DNA from: Phorcus lineatus
Lineage: Eukaryota; Mollusca; Gastropoda; Trochida; Trochidae
DNA length: 64,000 nt
Direction of reading: 5' to 3'
NCBI GenBank assembly: GCA_921293015.1
Contig: OV121094.1
Location: 5,756,764-5,820,763, forward strand
Positions 1 through 12,760 of this stretch are shown piece after piece (position 1 is the stretch's first letter; each line of letters starts with the position of its first letter). A program made the position numbers and the translations under genes. Under the pieces are notes generated by a model that searched no databases, was not told the origin of the DNA, and saw only the letters and a list, made by a program, of their open reading frames with translations.

Positions 1-506
1 CAAGTTTCTTTTTTTAAAGAGATTATAAGTCTGTAATGTGATGTTCGAATATCCGTTTGTGTTTCCTTCTTTTCACACAATTGCTTTTTAATTCTTCTTT
101 GCTGTTAATAAACACATATATGTATATATTATTGATACATGCAAACACTCAAAAGCAAAACATGATGAAATCAAAGAATAATAAACATATTACTTATCTA
201 ACAAGCAATAATGATAAACTTGCTGCGTTTCAAAATATGTTTTTGTTTGCTTTGATCGATCAAACTTAATTTGATAACCTGTTGTCAGCAAAGAGAAGAT
301 TTGCTTTCGTGTTAAGATAATCATGGTATAGAAATTATTCCATCTTCCAGGGTAAAAATGTTTATATGACACTTTACACAAACATTTTTTTGTTAATAAT
401 ACGCAGTTACAGTGTTGTAAACACTACTTCCTCGTTAGTTTTCAAATGTTCTGATGACTTAGAAACGTCAAAAAACCCGACTCAATTTCGAAAAATCGCT
501 AATCAA
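1..506. other. AT-rich DNA, no gene seen
   Basis: This stretch has only short chance reading frames rich in Ile, Asn and Lys codons. No splice-bounded coding pocket, RNA gene or clear repeat was recognised. It ends where dispersed repeat R3 begins. Confidence 0.5.
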
Positions 507-990
507 TTAACCTTGTTTTGACACATTCAAATAACATGTATTGAGAGGTGAACAATTCATTAGACAGGTTTATGACACAACATTTATATCACTGTAGTTT
601 AATTACCTTACTGAATACCTATGAACAATACTTATTGTCATAATGATATGCCATTATTTGCTGAAAACGGACACCACACTACTTCCTTACTGGATATGTA
701 TGAAATATCTCTCTTGGGATTATCAACTTTATCAAGTTATATAATTTATATTTATGTTTAGCAATTGTTTTTTTTCTTGAAGATGACCAACTTGGTCTTG
801 TATTTACGAGTAGGAAAAATCATTTCTTTTGTCATGTCCTATAAAAGATAATCAGGCTCTCCGTGGATTCATTCGATCCAGCTCCCATTGGTAATTCTAA
901 AAGGAAATGCAAGAATTTTCATGTCTTGAAAAACAGGCCAATTTCAAAGGAAGCAACTACCATTGCGATTAAAGGGGCCCATTTTTTTCA
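507..990 (+). repeat. Dispersed repeat R3, copy 1
   Basis: This block can be aligned by eye, with many substitutions and small indels, to 29535-30025 in the same orientation. Shared landmarks in order are a 'taaccttgtttt' block, an 'acaggtttatg' block, a 'ctctc..tg..ttca.tcca' block and 'aaatgcaagaattttc'. A shorter third copy lies near 24505-24640. The spacing of the landmarks is similar in copies 1 and 2, which points to an old interspersed element rather than chance. No terminal repeats or intact reading frame were seen, so the class is unknown. Confidence 0.65.
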
Positions 991-2680
991 AGTAAGGATC
1001 CATGGTCTCGATGTTGTAGAGGTGATATCCTAACCTATATTCTATATACTTTAAATCATTGATGAATTTCATTCTCAGTGATATTCTTTTCGACAACCAT
1101 ATGAACCAGGAATGATTTCACCTTTAATTTAATAAAACAAGCCTATTTAAGCACTGACATTATACGAACCAGTAAATATAAAGTCCTACAGGGATTAGTT
1201 ATGCAATGCATAGTTGACATTGAAACATTTGAAAATAAGTTCAACGAGTCATAGCTAAATAGCTTTTATTAAGAATTTTGTCATAATCATTCTGAGCTTC
1301 ACCTATAAATGTTAAAGGATGTTTGATTTTCCGTTCACTGAAGACCCCAATAACCAACCTATTCTGAGGGTAATTTGACTAGACCATACTACACCAAATA
1401 CTCGGATTTTCTCATTTCCTGTACAGGGTTAAATGCTGGAATTTTCAAACCTTGCGGCAATGATCTTGAACATGCCCTCGTATCAAACTGATATCTTGAA
1501 CCACAACGACCTACTTTAGAAAGAGTCAGAAAGGAGCCTAAAGGTGAAAATCATTTTTTATTATCATCCCTACCACAAAGAGGAAACAAGGGGGAGTGTT
1601 GTCTGCCTGTCCGTCACACTTCATTTCCCGGTCGTTAGCTGCCTCTGGTGTATACAAATGTATAACTATAGTAATGACTGTTTAGACAATACGAAGGCCA
1701 ATGGAGCCTTTTTGGTATAACGTATGACACTAAATATTTCTATCAAATCAAATGAAATGTTTCATGCATGTTAATTATCAAAAATCACTAAACTTATATC
1801 GTGAGTTATAAATTTGGTACTGAACTTGGCCCATGTTCAAAGGAACTTGGGATATATACCAGTCATTCACCCTCCGTTTATTTGCAATTCAATTAACCAT
1901 AAGCTTCTTTAGAGTTTTGGCTCATATAATCATTCTGAAATTTCATCATCTTTGCTCGTTCATTGGAGAGTCACCTTTTGACATTTCTTAGAACCGTTAC
2001 ATCTCAGGAACGAAATTGTCATTGAGTTTGAAAGCCAAAATCAAATTAAAGTATTATGTTTGAAGGAGTTGTGGTTCTTAAAACTGTTAATGAACTTAGT
2101 GCGAATGAGTGGTCTGATTCTCAAATATAGACAAGTTTTCTCCGAAACTTTGATATCAAGGTGAAGGAAATTTTGTGTCCTGGTGATATTATTGATCAAA
2201 ATGGAAAGCAATTACTTATTCCTATTTTATGGCCACATACCTAGTAATTGTACTTGTTGTTAAATTGCTGACAAGGTTTTTTTCTATTTCAGAGATTACA
2301 GTGATTAAATAAACAGAGAATATAATAATACTTCTGATATTTCAACTGCAATTTTACAGTCTCTGTGATTTTTTGATTTACCATTCTTGTAATAGTTTTA
2401 ATTGGTTGGTACTAAGAAATAACATTACAGCTGCATACCAGAAGTTTGTTCACATACCTGTGCATCCTAGTACTAATATCATATACTGATTTCTGTCTCA
2501 GAGACTCAATAAGAAATATTTAAATCGAAATGGGAATTTCGAAAATTTTACCCTTCTGTGTATTTCATCATGCAAAAATTAAAATTTTTGCACTAGAGAA
2601 AAGACGATCGCTAAATAAGTTAAAAAATGGCTATTTTACACTGGGCAATTGGTGATTCTATTTCAGCTCTGCTGAACATA
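991..2680. other. AT-rich DNA, no gene seen
   Basis: No reading frame of note, RNA gene or recognisable transposon was found here. Composition is uniformly AT-rich. The far end holds TTTATT at 2682-2687, which reads AATAAA on the minus strand and may serve the small exon described next. Confidence 0.5.
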
Positions 2681-2681
2681 T

Positions 2682-2687
2682 TTTATT
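2682..2687 (-). terminator. Poly(A) signal for copy B exon
   Basis: AATAAA on the minus strand, about 75 bases past the stop codon of the copy B exon. In AT-rich DNA this hexamer is frequent by chance, so it is only supporting evidence. Confidence 0.4.
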
Positions 2688-2761
2688 GACGTCCAAACTA
2701 AACCAAAATTACATAATATTAGCACCTACATACAGTATTACGTAAACAAACTGTGTATGTC

Positions 2762-2936
2762 CTATATATAATTCTTTCTGAAGAGAATCGGTATAATTAT
2801 TGTATCGAAATCATGGTATCTTGAGTATCCGCAGGTTCCTTGGCAACAGTTCCATGTTTTATCGTCAGATCTAATTAAACTGGAATCAGGAGAAATCCTC
2901 TCGGCACGATACACAGGTCTAATTAGTGTGTTGCTG
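2762..2936 (-). CDS. Candidate terminal exon, small cysteine peptide (copy B)
   Basis: Read on the minus strand, a pyrimidine-rich stretch ending in TTTTTATTAG precedes an open frame of about 58 codons that ends in a stop at 2762. AATAAA (minus) lies about 75 bases beyond the stop, as expected for a last exon. The peptide contains, in order, RPVYR, a Ser-Pro-Asp, an IR pair and CCQGTC, then a TIII stretch. The same layout occurs on the plus strand at 41961-42086 (copy A), with 16 identical bases at the RPVYR block (2905-2920) and 12 identical bases at the GTC block (2830-2841). Copy B has about 11 extra codons after GTC, an in-frame difference. No upstream exon or signal peptide was found on the minus strand. 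I do not recognise the family; a secreted peptide or domain is inference. It could also be a mobile-element piece. Confidence 0.5.
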
Positions 2937-2959
2937 CTAATAAAAAGTAAATAGATCAT

Positions 2960-4780
2960 TTAAGCTAATTATTATTCTCCACATACATATGGACAGCGTA
3001 TCCTGGAAGATAGTGAGATTTTTATTTATCCCCTGTAAATAGACTTTTATCCTCTTGTAATATTGTGCTAGCGTCTTAATTAAGTATAAGAGTTTAGGTA
3101 TAATTGTTTTCAAATGTTCTTGAATAATATAAGGCAAATAGAGAATAACCCTTTCAACTGATTAATATAAATTCTCTATAAATGGAATTCATTTTGCCAG
3201 ATCGGTTTTGACAGATATTTCAAAATGAAAATATATGCTTGCTTCTAAAAGATATATCACGAATGACAAAATCCCACAATAAACTGCCTGTAATCCTTAA
3301 ATAGAATGTGTTGATAGATTCAAGTAACAATATCAGAGACCAGGGAAGGTTTTCGTTGGCAGTTAATATGCGTTTATCAAAGTTGGTTATTACATTGGAA
3401 GAAAATGCTTATTAATGTTTTTTTCCAAATCACAAAAAGAAAATACATCAAATTGTAATTCTAGACACAATGCAAATACGGCGATACATGATATTCATCG
3501 AAAAAGTCATTGAGATAATAACCCATGTCCATGGAAGTGTAATGTTTACTTTTCCGCACTGTTACCTGACGTCGTTAAATGTTTTACGATTCTAACAAAA
3601 TGGCGAATTATCCAATGAGATATTTCAAATTCGAATCATTCTGCAGTATGTAGGATCATATAAGGATATTGATATAATGATCTTGTAATTTTTTCTATGG
3701 ATATGTATTGTCAAACAACAAAACATCAAATTTCAAATTCACTCTTTCACTCATTAAATAATTTAAGACAATTACAAATGTGATAATCAATACCCGTCAC
3801 CAGTTTGTTTAAGGCTAGATATATAACAATTAGGTCACGGAGGCCAGTTGAAATTACAGAATGCTTTTTATGATCAATTGATCAAGTTTCATTTATTGCC
3901 TGGAGTAGACCATAAATTCGAGTAAAAATATCAAAATTGTGCTCAGCTTTCTTAAGCCTAGGGTCGTATTGACGATGGCCATTCAGTCTTTTGTGGCAGC
4001 TAGTACATCACAGCGGGGCGCAAGTGCAATAGGAGAATCAAATGGTAATTTCATATACACGAAATAGACATGTTTGTCTCCGATTCGGTAAGAAAACAGT
4101 CAACGTTGCAATTTTACAATATATTCTGAAAACATTGCGATATGTAGAAAGACATTATTCATGTTACCAACCAACAAAAATGTTTATCTTATTGTCAACT
4201 CCATGAACACTTAGGGATTCTATGCGCAATGGTGCAAGCCAATCATTTAAACTATAGAAAAACTTGTTCACCATTCCAGGCAAAAACTTTTTTTAAAGTG
4301 TTAAGCATGTCAGGAATAAAATTGCTATTTTGTATGATTCCTATGGTAAAGTCTATGTCATTAACTGATATTCAGTATTTACTGGCAAAGACTTTAATTC
4401 CATTTATTGCATTATCAAGGGATTCTATGGAAATTAAGTGGGCTTTGTCAGTATGAACAGCCAATAAGATAATCTTTAGATATGATAGCCAATTATTTCA
4501 CTATATATGCTCAAAGCAACTTAAACTTTCGGAAGAGACCACATGAATATATCTATCGTAGTCATCTTTAAAAAATGATTTTGAACTCTCTGAAGAGAAC
4601 ACATTGAAACGAGGGGGAGTCAATAAGTTTATAGTATTCATAGTGAGTATTGATATACCCCTGCAGACATCATCGTTGATGTCAGTATCGAGTTAGTTCA
4701 TCTGACGAAAATTAAAGACATAAACAAGCCTTCCCAATCATTATTTGAAATTTACAGCCTGTTGAACACACCGTTCTGAA
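2960..4780. other. AT-rich DNA, no gene seen
   Basis: Only short chance frames are present. If copy B belongs to a spliced gene, its upstream exons should lie in or beyond this stretch on the minus strand, but none was recognised. Confidence 0.45.
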
Positions 4781-4799
4781 ATCATGGACAGTTCTAAAA

Positions 4800-5539
4800 A
4801 CTGATCTTGTGGTTTTCAACTTTCTTACGAAAGAAAGAGTGAATGCGACGGAAATACAAAAACGTATGACCATGTGTATGGGAAAGAAGCCCATCAATAT
4901 TCTACTGTTGCAAAATGGTCAGCTGAGTTTAAGCGCGGTCACAGCTCCTGAGACGATGACCTACGGTCAGGAAGTTTTGTTGAAGCCATTACCCATTATA
5001 TGTTTGCACGGGCCCAGGGCGTATTTATGTCCGATCGAAGAATATAGGTGGACACGATATCTTCAGAATAAGTATTTCTCATGCAAGTGTTTGCACCATA
5101 ATTTATTATGGACAATTACTATTCTGATCTAGATAACTTTCATGCCCGTCTGGTTACAGGGGTTGAAACTATTCATCGCTGGGATCGTGACACCAAGCAA
5201 GAATCCATGCGATGGAACATGCTTTAACATTCTGATGCACTCAAGAAGTTCAGAACTAGGCCTTCTGCTGGAAACATGGACCCCCCCCCCCCCCCCCCCC
5301 CCCCCCCCGCCCCCCCCAACAGACAGGATCAGGCCCCAAACGACTTCTATCTGTTTCGCAATTTGAAATCAGACTTGCGTGCGTGGCGTGGTACAAGATG
5401 TTTTGCGATGATGAAGAACTCAATCCAGCTATTAAGGCATGACAGACGGGCCAGTCAGACGACTTCTACCGCAAGGGCGCGCATACACAATCTCAACGAT
5501 AAATTATCAAAGTGCATTGAGGTCTGGGGAACTTATTGA
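4800..5539 (+). mobile_element. Dead mariner-type transposase
   Basis: Conceptual translation in shifting frames follows the mariner (Mos1/SETMAR-like) transposase from end to end. The N-terminal helix-turn-helix reads FLTKERVNATEIQKRM (from about 4817). After a frameshift near 4877 comes YSTVAKWSAEFKRG, then a stop at 4949. ISHASVCTII follows near 5075-5105, then a deletion to FHARLVTGVET (about 5135-5170) and FRTRPSAG. The catalytic Asp expected in VTGDE is Val here. A poly-C tract (5281-5317) replaces the middle, including the region of the second Asp. The third Asp survives in APNDFYLF (about 5333). The C-terminal end, DDFYRKGA in another frame and CIEVWGTY, closes at a stop at 5537-5539. 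It is inactive several times over. Terminal inverted repeats were not found by eye. Confidence 0.92.
5281..5317 (+). repeat. Poly-C tract inside mariner remnant
   Basis: Twenty-eight C residues, one G and eight more C residues sit exactly at the point where the mariner transposase loses its central part, between the SAG block and the APND block. The tract creates false proline-rich reading frames in two registers. Long homopolymers are error-prone, so the length should be read as approximate. Confidence 0.95.
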
Positions 5540-8500
5540 CTTCTTCTCGTATATATGTGATGTTAAGGTCAATGTTGCAAGTTTCTAACAAATAATTTAT
5601 CTTTGATACAGAAGTGAATGAATATCATGAATACATTAATCTAAAAGTAGACGATACAAAACAGTATAAATGAAGGTAAACTGCAAGTGTCTCCTCATTC
5701 TCCTCACGCATTGCCTTCCATAGTAACCTCTGTAACAAATATATCACTTTAAGGGATAAAATAAAGCTAATTGGTTTCATTGGAGTTCTTCAAACTGCAA
5801 CATTGTTTCAAACTGACCACTTGAACTATTCTAGTGAAGACTTTAGTAAGTTAGAGATTAACATTACACGGCACTTGAAAAAAATTATGGCCTTATGTTG
5901 AAAACTTCCATTGCAAAAAATGTAAATATGGCCAACCTGTCACGTGGAAAGATATGAGTTGTAATGATTTATAACATAAGACATTTAATGTTACATAATA
6001 TACTTGTTTTACCGATGGTTGTATAAATTAATTTTATATTCCATTTAATAGGTAATCATCCTTATTTATTGCTGACTTTGGGTGAGTGTAGGATTCATAA
6101 CAAACAGTCATATTAGAACACAAGTTATAAACTTTGGTGTTTCAATTTTCTTCGGTAGAGCTTTAACCGGATGATTGAAAGGAAACATGAAAATATGAGT
6201 CTGATACGAGATAAAATATTTAATAAAGTATGATAAATGATAAAATGTCCTAATAGTTGGATCAAATACTTCGCGCAGAAAGTATTCATGACACTATATC
6301 AATAAACAAATGTAATTTATCAAATGCACTTGTTAGTAACTGATATAATTGGACGACAAGACATTATGAGAACGTAGCTGTTAGCAATTTCTGACTAATG
6401 ATAGCCCTTCCTATTCTTCAGTCTGTTTCTAGAACACATCAATTTGTCTTCAATGTAGAATAATTATATCAGACACTTGTGTATGTCAAGACGATCTCTC
6501 TTACTAATTCAGTACTACTCTTGTTGGCGAAGCTGTGGAAACAATCCAAAATAAGGTACAATTGTCCAACAATTTTGCACAACTACTCTTCATCTAACTG
6601 TAAAAAGTTATTCTTTCTTATTCATTTTGTAAAGGATGAACATGGATTGTTTTTTACTTCAGATAGTACACATTATTACGTAGTTGGAACTGATTATACG
6701 AAATTGACCAAACGTTGCAGTAAAAGTTTCTTAACATAGGCCACTGTAAAATGTGTATCAAAACAGAAGAACTACCTACAATCATCATCAATTACATCAT
6801 CAATACAAACCGTTACGATTCTTACAATGATATTATACAAGTTCGATCCTTTCATAAGGGTAAAAGCCTTGTTCTAACGTGGAAATAAATCTATCAGTGG
6901 TTATCACCACATTTGATACCAGCTATTGATGGTACGTTTTAAATCTGCTTACAATACAAACATGGCATACAGAGATAATAAAATATTCACGAGGTTGAAC
7001 TCAATACAATTATAAGTTATATTTTCATTTTTATTCAATAAGGCACTATTTGACATGATGAATTTTCCATACACTAAATAGGGAAAGGATGCCCTCTTAA
7101 AAACGCCTGGTGCTATTTCTGAAGTTTGATGTAAAGTCAATGTTGCTTTTATCGACCTAATGATGAAACGATTGCCAGACGTAAGGTGTGTTGGTATTGC
7201 TCTTCGTTGTTAGTGACCGTCGTTATTTTACTTTCATAACTTCTGTAATTGGACTGACCTCTTTATCTTCCTTTGTAGTTTAAGCGAGTCAATATGTGAG
7301 ATATGTGAATACAGAAGCATACTAAATTCCCACTTTCGCCGATGTGTGTTTAAATTTGGCATGCCAATTGTTGTGGTATGAAGCAATGATGTTTAATATC
7401 CTTAAGATTAGGAAGCAATATTGCTTCTAATGTTCTCTTCAATCGTGTCCTGATGTACATGAATGTATATCAGTTTTATGAAAAAGATCAAATAAGTAAT
7501 AAGAATTGCTTTCCTCTATTTTCAAAGTTATGTTCAAGTGATCCGAAACTGAAACGCTTATTTGGGTATTGTACATTTATTTAGTTCCTTGCTTCAACAC
7601 ACAATTCTTCAAAATATTTATGATGATTCTTATTTACTGTACTTTTAAAGAAATAGCCTTGACAAATATTGGCAGATAAATATAGGCGAATCATCTCTAG
7701 ATTGCAGGTGTAACAGCCTTTTGAGACAGAAGTGGCATAAGGGAAGTATATGAATTTTAGTGTGATTAGATAAAGAGATAAAGATATCTGATGCGATATG
7801 AATTACAATTTCATATTCACCATTAGTTGGAATTACAACGAGTCATTCGGTACATATTTTTTATTTCAAAGTACATAATATATGATAAAGCTTTGACAGA
7901 ATTACTACTCAGGGTATTTAGTGAGCATTTAACTATTATTGGGCCCAGTTTATTTGAACTGAGAGTTTTGTTAAAAATAATAATTGTTATTAAGTATTTA
8001 AAACCTTTTGATAATTTAGTAGTTGTGTTGAAAGCTGTAGATGAAAAAAAGTTTGCATCTTAAATGTTAAATTTTACTGTCATAAATGCATTTTCACCTA
8101 ATCAAGTGTGCCAGTGTTTTTTATGTAAACGTCTATTAAACATTCAGTTATTTATGGTTTACACGATTTGCAGGACATAACACTTAATTGCCCAGAACAA
8201 AATCGGATTTTCAATACGTTTTAGTACAATATTCAGGGCGTTCAGTGTACGTTGTCAAATTTAATCTTGGATTGTAGCACAAAGCATTTGTTAAACGTCT
8301 ATTTTACATAATTGCATGACATTACACATTACTTAAGGCTTTTGAAAACAGCAGAAAAGGATTGTCTTTTAATGGTCAACAAATTATTATTGATGTAAAG
8401 GAAGTTAAAAAGATTAAATATGAATGATATGAAATGTCAATAGTAGAACATTATTGGACCAACATAAGGAAATTGAAGCATATGCATTGTCTAAACGAGC

Positions 8501-9229
8501 ACTCATAGAATTGTGTATATGATTTATTAAAATAAAAATCAAACTATGGTTTGATGTCTGCAATAGTGCAATAATTTGATTCGTTTACACACTTTGCAAT
8601 TTTAGTAACAAAGTGGATGTTGTGATGAAAAACCCTGCTCCATGAAAGTAGAATTTCTTACTTACCATTCTTAAAAAGGACGCTAGAAATCGTTTAAAGA
8701 ACAGAATTATGATTACATAACGCTGTCAGTGTTAAAGTTTATTGTCATTTACCATTGAATATCAGACTGAATTTGTATTGATGTTTCTCGATTGTGTGAA
8801 ACTAAATTTGTTATGAAAAATTATATCTTTTATTTAAAGGAATTTGTTTAACTTAATACTTTTCTCTTAACAATGTAAGCAACTGACATTATGCAGACGA
8901 AAAGTTGAACTCACAAATTAAAATACTTAACTAACTGGCAAAAGAAAGTATATGCCATTTTCAAATTTAAATGAAATCGGTAATTGGAATATTTTAATGT
9001 GAAAATGTGATATATGATTATATTCTATCAGTGTGTGAAGTATGTTGCAAAAATCAAACACATTACTGGAAGATTATGTAATATATATCAATGTATGCCT
9101 GAACTCCTCGCCCAACAGACGTCAAGTCAAATGTCAGATCATGTCACCGTTAGTATGTTGTAAGCAATTCTTAAAAATTCCTTTCTTGACTACTACGGAA
9201 CAAACATTATCAACACTCATTACTTACAG
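5540..9229. other. AT-rich intergenic or intronic DNA
   Basis: No coding pocket with raised GC, no RNA gene and no clear transposon motif was recognised in this 3.7-kb stretch. The longest frames (for example 6479-6739 and 7827-8063) use AT-rich codons and show no domain, so they were treated as chance. Confidence 0.5.
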
Positions 9230-9575
9230 CACCCCCTGCCAAGTTTCCTCTCCAACAGGGACTGGTTTTGTCTCTCCTGGAGCATCAAGGTCATGCCAAA
9301 GAATGGACGACGAGCTCTGATTCTCGATGCTCTCGATCTTCTTAACACTATATACATGCTGGTGCTTCTACCCAACGTTATTGTCACCGAGGACATTGCT
9401 GTCAACAAGCGAATATTCCGTTGTTAAGGTCCTGTTGTTTGCTGGTGACACTGTGTTCTACACATGCATTTTCCATAGCATAAGAGAGCATGTTAGCGAT
9501 GACATTTCTTCAATGTTGGTGGCGTTTTTGCTCTGTGTTTATTACTCTCTATACTTGGTCACATATCACTTTTAT
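9230..9575 (+). CDS. Candidate exon of membrane protein, one frameshift
   Basis: The stretch lies between a TTACAG acceptor (ending 9229) and a GTAAGT donor (9576-9581) and has clearly higher GC and C/G-rich third codon positions than its surroundings. From 9230 the frame reads HPLPSFLSNRDWFCLSWS, continues through a hydrophobic segment (LLNTIYMLVLLPNVIV) and meets a stop at 9425. The next frame, from about 9417, carries on with two more hydrophobic segments (VVKVLLFAGDTVFYTCIF and MLVAFLLCVYYSLYLVTY) and ends on a codon boundary at the donor. Exon length is 346, one more than a multiple of three, so a single extra base near 9417-9421 explains the break. That is either an old lesion (pseudogene) or a sequence error. 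The likely product is a polytopic membrane protein of unknown family; no neighbouring exon was found. Confidence 0.55.
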
Positions 9576-9581
9576 GTAAGT

Positions 9582-12500
9582 TATAAGGTATGTACCAGAT
9601 AATTATTAAAATGTGAAATACTAACATATACCATCTTTTCCTAGTTATATTATGTGTAAATAATAATCATCTTTGTTTATTTTCCGATTATTTTAAATAA
9701 ATCCAGAAGTGAATATGACACAATGGCGTATAATTTTGAAAAGACTTTTTTTTATAACTATCAAGTAACCTACAATATTCTGATGCCTGTCGTCTGAGGA
9801 CAAATCAGATGTTTTGATTCAAATTGTAGTTATACTTGTACATACTTTATATTCATCATTCAATACTATCGACGAACAGAGACAGTCATATTAAAACTAA
9901 CTTCTAAGATCTATTCAATCATTTTGAAAGTGATTTCCAGTATAAAATCATCTGTTACGTTTTTCTATAGATAGATCCGGTTGCATGTTACTCTATTCTG
10001 AAAAGGAAATCTTTCTTGCGCTGAACTAAATAGATGATTGGCTTTTTGGTCATTTACTTATTTATGTGTAAATATTGTGAGAGGAAATACTGAAGTTAGA
10101 TGTAAAGAAATTGCCTTTCATAAAGACATCTGCATCACCTAAGTTCGCTCTGTGATCTACTAGCAAGTTCCTTGATGTCTTTTATCAGTGTGCAAGATAA
10201 ACAGTGTCTTTGCTTAGCACTGATAACCATATTGCCTTGTCAAAACTTCCATTTAACCCTTTCACGATAACAACCACGTTTAATTGAATTCAATGTTGAT
10301 CACATATTCATCAAATCGAAACGAGTACTCAATCTGATGTTCAATTCAGTAAAGAGGGTTATAAATGTAACACTATATTAACAATTGTCTTAATGCAATA
10401 AAATCATCATTTACAACCTAGCTAGTTAGTACCATGACGGCAATATGTTGATATCAGGAGATTGTCACAAAATTTAATTGATTTATTCAGCAAAATGATA
10501 TGGTTCGCTTGCTTCCGAGGTATTTAGTTTAAGTACAATCGGTCATTTTTAATTCAGTTCTTAGTGCTTGTCATTTTAATATCGTGGGCTACGCAATTCA
10601 TTCATATTTAGTGTTTCTGTGATGTAAAAAACCAAGGTGAAACCCAAGTCTCATGAATACATATCCAATTGTAAATCAATAATATTCAATTTTGCAGTTA
10701 CGTTTCTCCCAATTAATCTAATGTCATTATCCCCAACAGTTGTCATGTGTGAGTCTTGCCACAGAAACCTTCAAAACACTCACTCTCACTCAATGAGACT
10801 TAAAGAAGGGAAATGCTTCATCATATTCGAAGTATGTGAGTATTTTGTTTTAGTCTTATAGCGGCTTTTCCGGATCGATTGAAATAAGCTCCGTCCTTCC
10901 TCTTAAGAGCTTTTATTTTCTAGACCAGAATATGGTCTACCTCATTAAAACTCAAAACCTGTAAGATCTAGCCCATTGAAACAATCATCTTGGGTAGTGG
11001 TTCCTAACCATGGAAACACAAAATAAAATTTGGTTTCCGGAACCAAACTAGAAAACAAAAGCTAATAGCTAATTGAAAATGTGTATGTTGAACATTCATC
11101 TAAGAAAGTGCCATTTGATGTTTCGAATCTTTTACATTTCTTTGTTTTAATTACCCATTGAAACATAAGTTGATAAACTGTTTTCAGGGTAGAACTTTTT
11201 ATGATTACCAACTTAACACTGAGCTCAGTTAAACTAAGGATGTTGGACAATTATAACTTTAAACTTAAACAAAACAACCTAAGTCGATCATAAACTATTG
11301 CATCCTATGTATTGTTCGCTATATTTCACACTGCCACCTAGCATGGGATATAAAAGACTCGGACTACTTGATTTTTAAAATACATAATCATTTCTCTTTT
11401 TGCATTTGCTATTGTCCTTACACATACTGTGTTATAGTTTTGCCAATTATTTTGTGCTCACATGCCCATGCACGTTCACCTTGTTTCCAAAATAGCTGCA
11501 CCAAAATAACATGATTCAAATCTGACGTGTTCTAGTTTCAAACTTCTTATAAGTTATTTTTCATGTCTTGAATTAAAAATCAGGATGCTATTTAAAGGTA
11601 AAACCAAGTCTAATGCTACTTTGATGTTTTTAAGGAAATAAATAACTTTCCAATAACACAAATACAGAAATAATTCTAAAAAGAAAAAACGTCAAACAAT
11701 CATTTGCAAAACAGTTAAATTCTGATATTAAAGGGAAATGTGACTTATTCTCTAAAGTCACTTTTTATTTGAGTGTTTCATCTTTGACATGACGTATCTT
11801 CAATTACACAACCCGCTGTGATGTCTAGAAATAATGGAAAATTATTCACACTGCTCAGGTTCAGTTTGAATTTCAATGTATAACCCGCTCTTACTCAACT
11901 ATTACAGATAGTTATAGGACCAACAACTTTATCATCAACACAAGACAAGTGATTGCACATAATTGACTTTCTGTGTACACAAATATTACAGTGTCAAATG
12001 TATCGGAAGAGGTCCGTCTGGAGATATTGCAACTTACCGGACGGAGACAAATGGATCACTTTACTCGGAATACCTTAGTCTCCTCATACAAATTACAATA
12101 TGATTACCCTACATTTAACATAATACCATACCAAATTCATATTCATATCATTGGTTGGACGATATTATTAGTATTCACTGGACATGGAGTCACCGTACAT
12201 ACAGACTACCAATTTCACATCCTTAGTACTTTTATTCTGATGTAAATTTTCAAAGTTTGAGTAAGGAGATTTCCTTAGTCAGACAGCATAATATGAGAAA
12301 CAATAGATTATATCAATAATTTAATTTAAAATAATTAATAAAGACTGTAAAGTTTAAGTCAACAGCCTTTCATAATAAAAACAAACAATTGTATGACCCC
12401 TTTGAACAATGTTACACAATTTCCTTAAAACATGACATTCTTATAATAATGCTTTTTCAACAATGCAGTTAATTTTTGTTAGGGGTTTATGGACTTAACG

Positions 12501-12600
12501 ACATTATACGTATGTCATAGAACTAGACATTCTCATCAATGTGTTTGGAAGTTAACTGAGATGATTTCTCATATTAAGTTTTTTACAAATAATAAATCAT
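9582..12600. other. AT-rich DNA, no gene seen
   Basis: This would be the downstream intron if the 9230-9575 exon is real. A short GC-richer patch at 12000-12060 contains an imperfect 9-bp inverted repeat but no convincing frame. No further exon or transposon was recognised. Confidence 0.45.
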
Positions 12601-12760
12601 ATACATTCTGGCTAATTTCACTGTCCCAATTCAACTCATAACTTTTCTTACGTATATAAGAACCCTTTCCCAAATACTACATGTATGTAGGTTTAAAAGT
12701 ATGAATGCTTAAGTTAACACCTTAAAGCAATTAATACTCATAAAAACATTTGTGTACATT
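12600..12760 (+). repeat. Local repeat R7, copy 1
   Basis: This segment is similar in order and content to 13320-13475, about 720 bases away in the same orientation. Shared blocks are 'atttcactgtc', an 'acatatataa'-like block, a 'catcc/accc..tccc' block, 'agttaacaNctNaaagca' and a final 'tt..taNt' block. Divergence is substantial. It is probably an old local duplication or two copies of a short interspersed element. Confidence 0.5.

Noticed and set aside
5142-5539. Proline-rich proteins encoded across the poly-C tract
   Set aside because: Both frames are produced by the homopolymer and the eroded mariner sequence on each side of it.
7827-8063. 78-codon hydrophobic frame
   Set aside because: Codon use is that of AT-rich noise and no element or domain is recognisable.
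12018-12051. Imperfect inverted repeat around a GTAAGT-like site
   Set aside because: Nine pairs with one mismatch and a 16-base loop may be chance; no coding frame on either strand supports a splice site.
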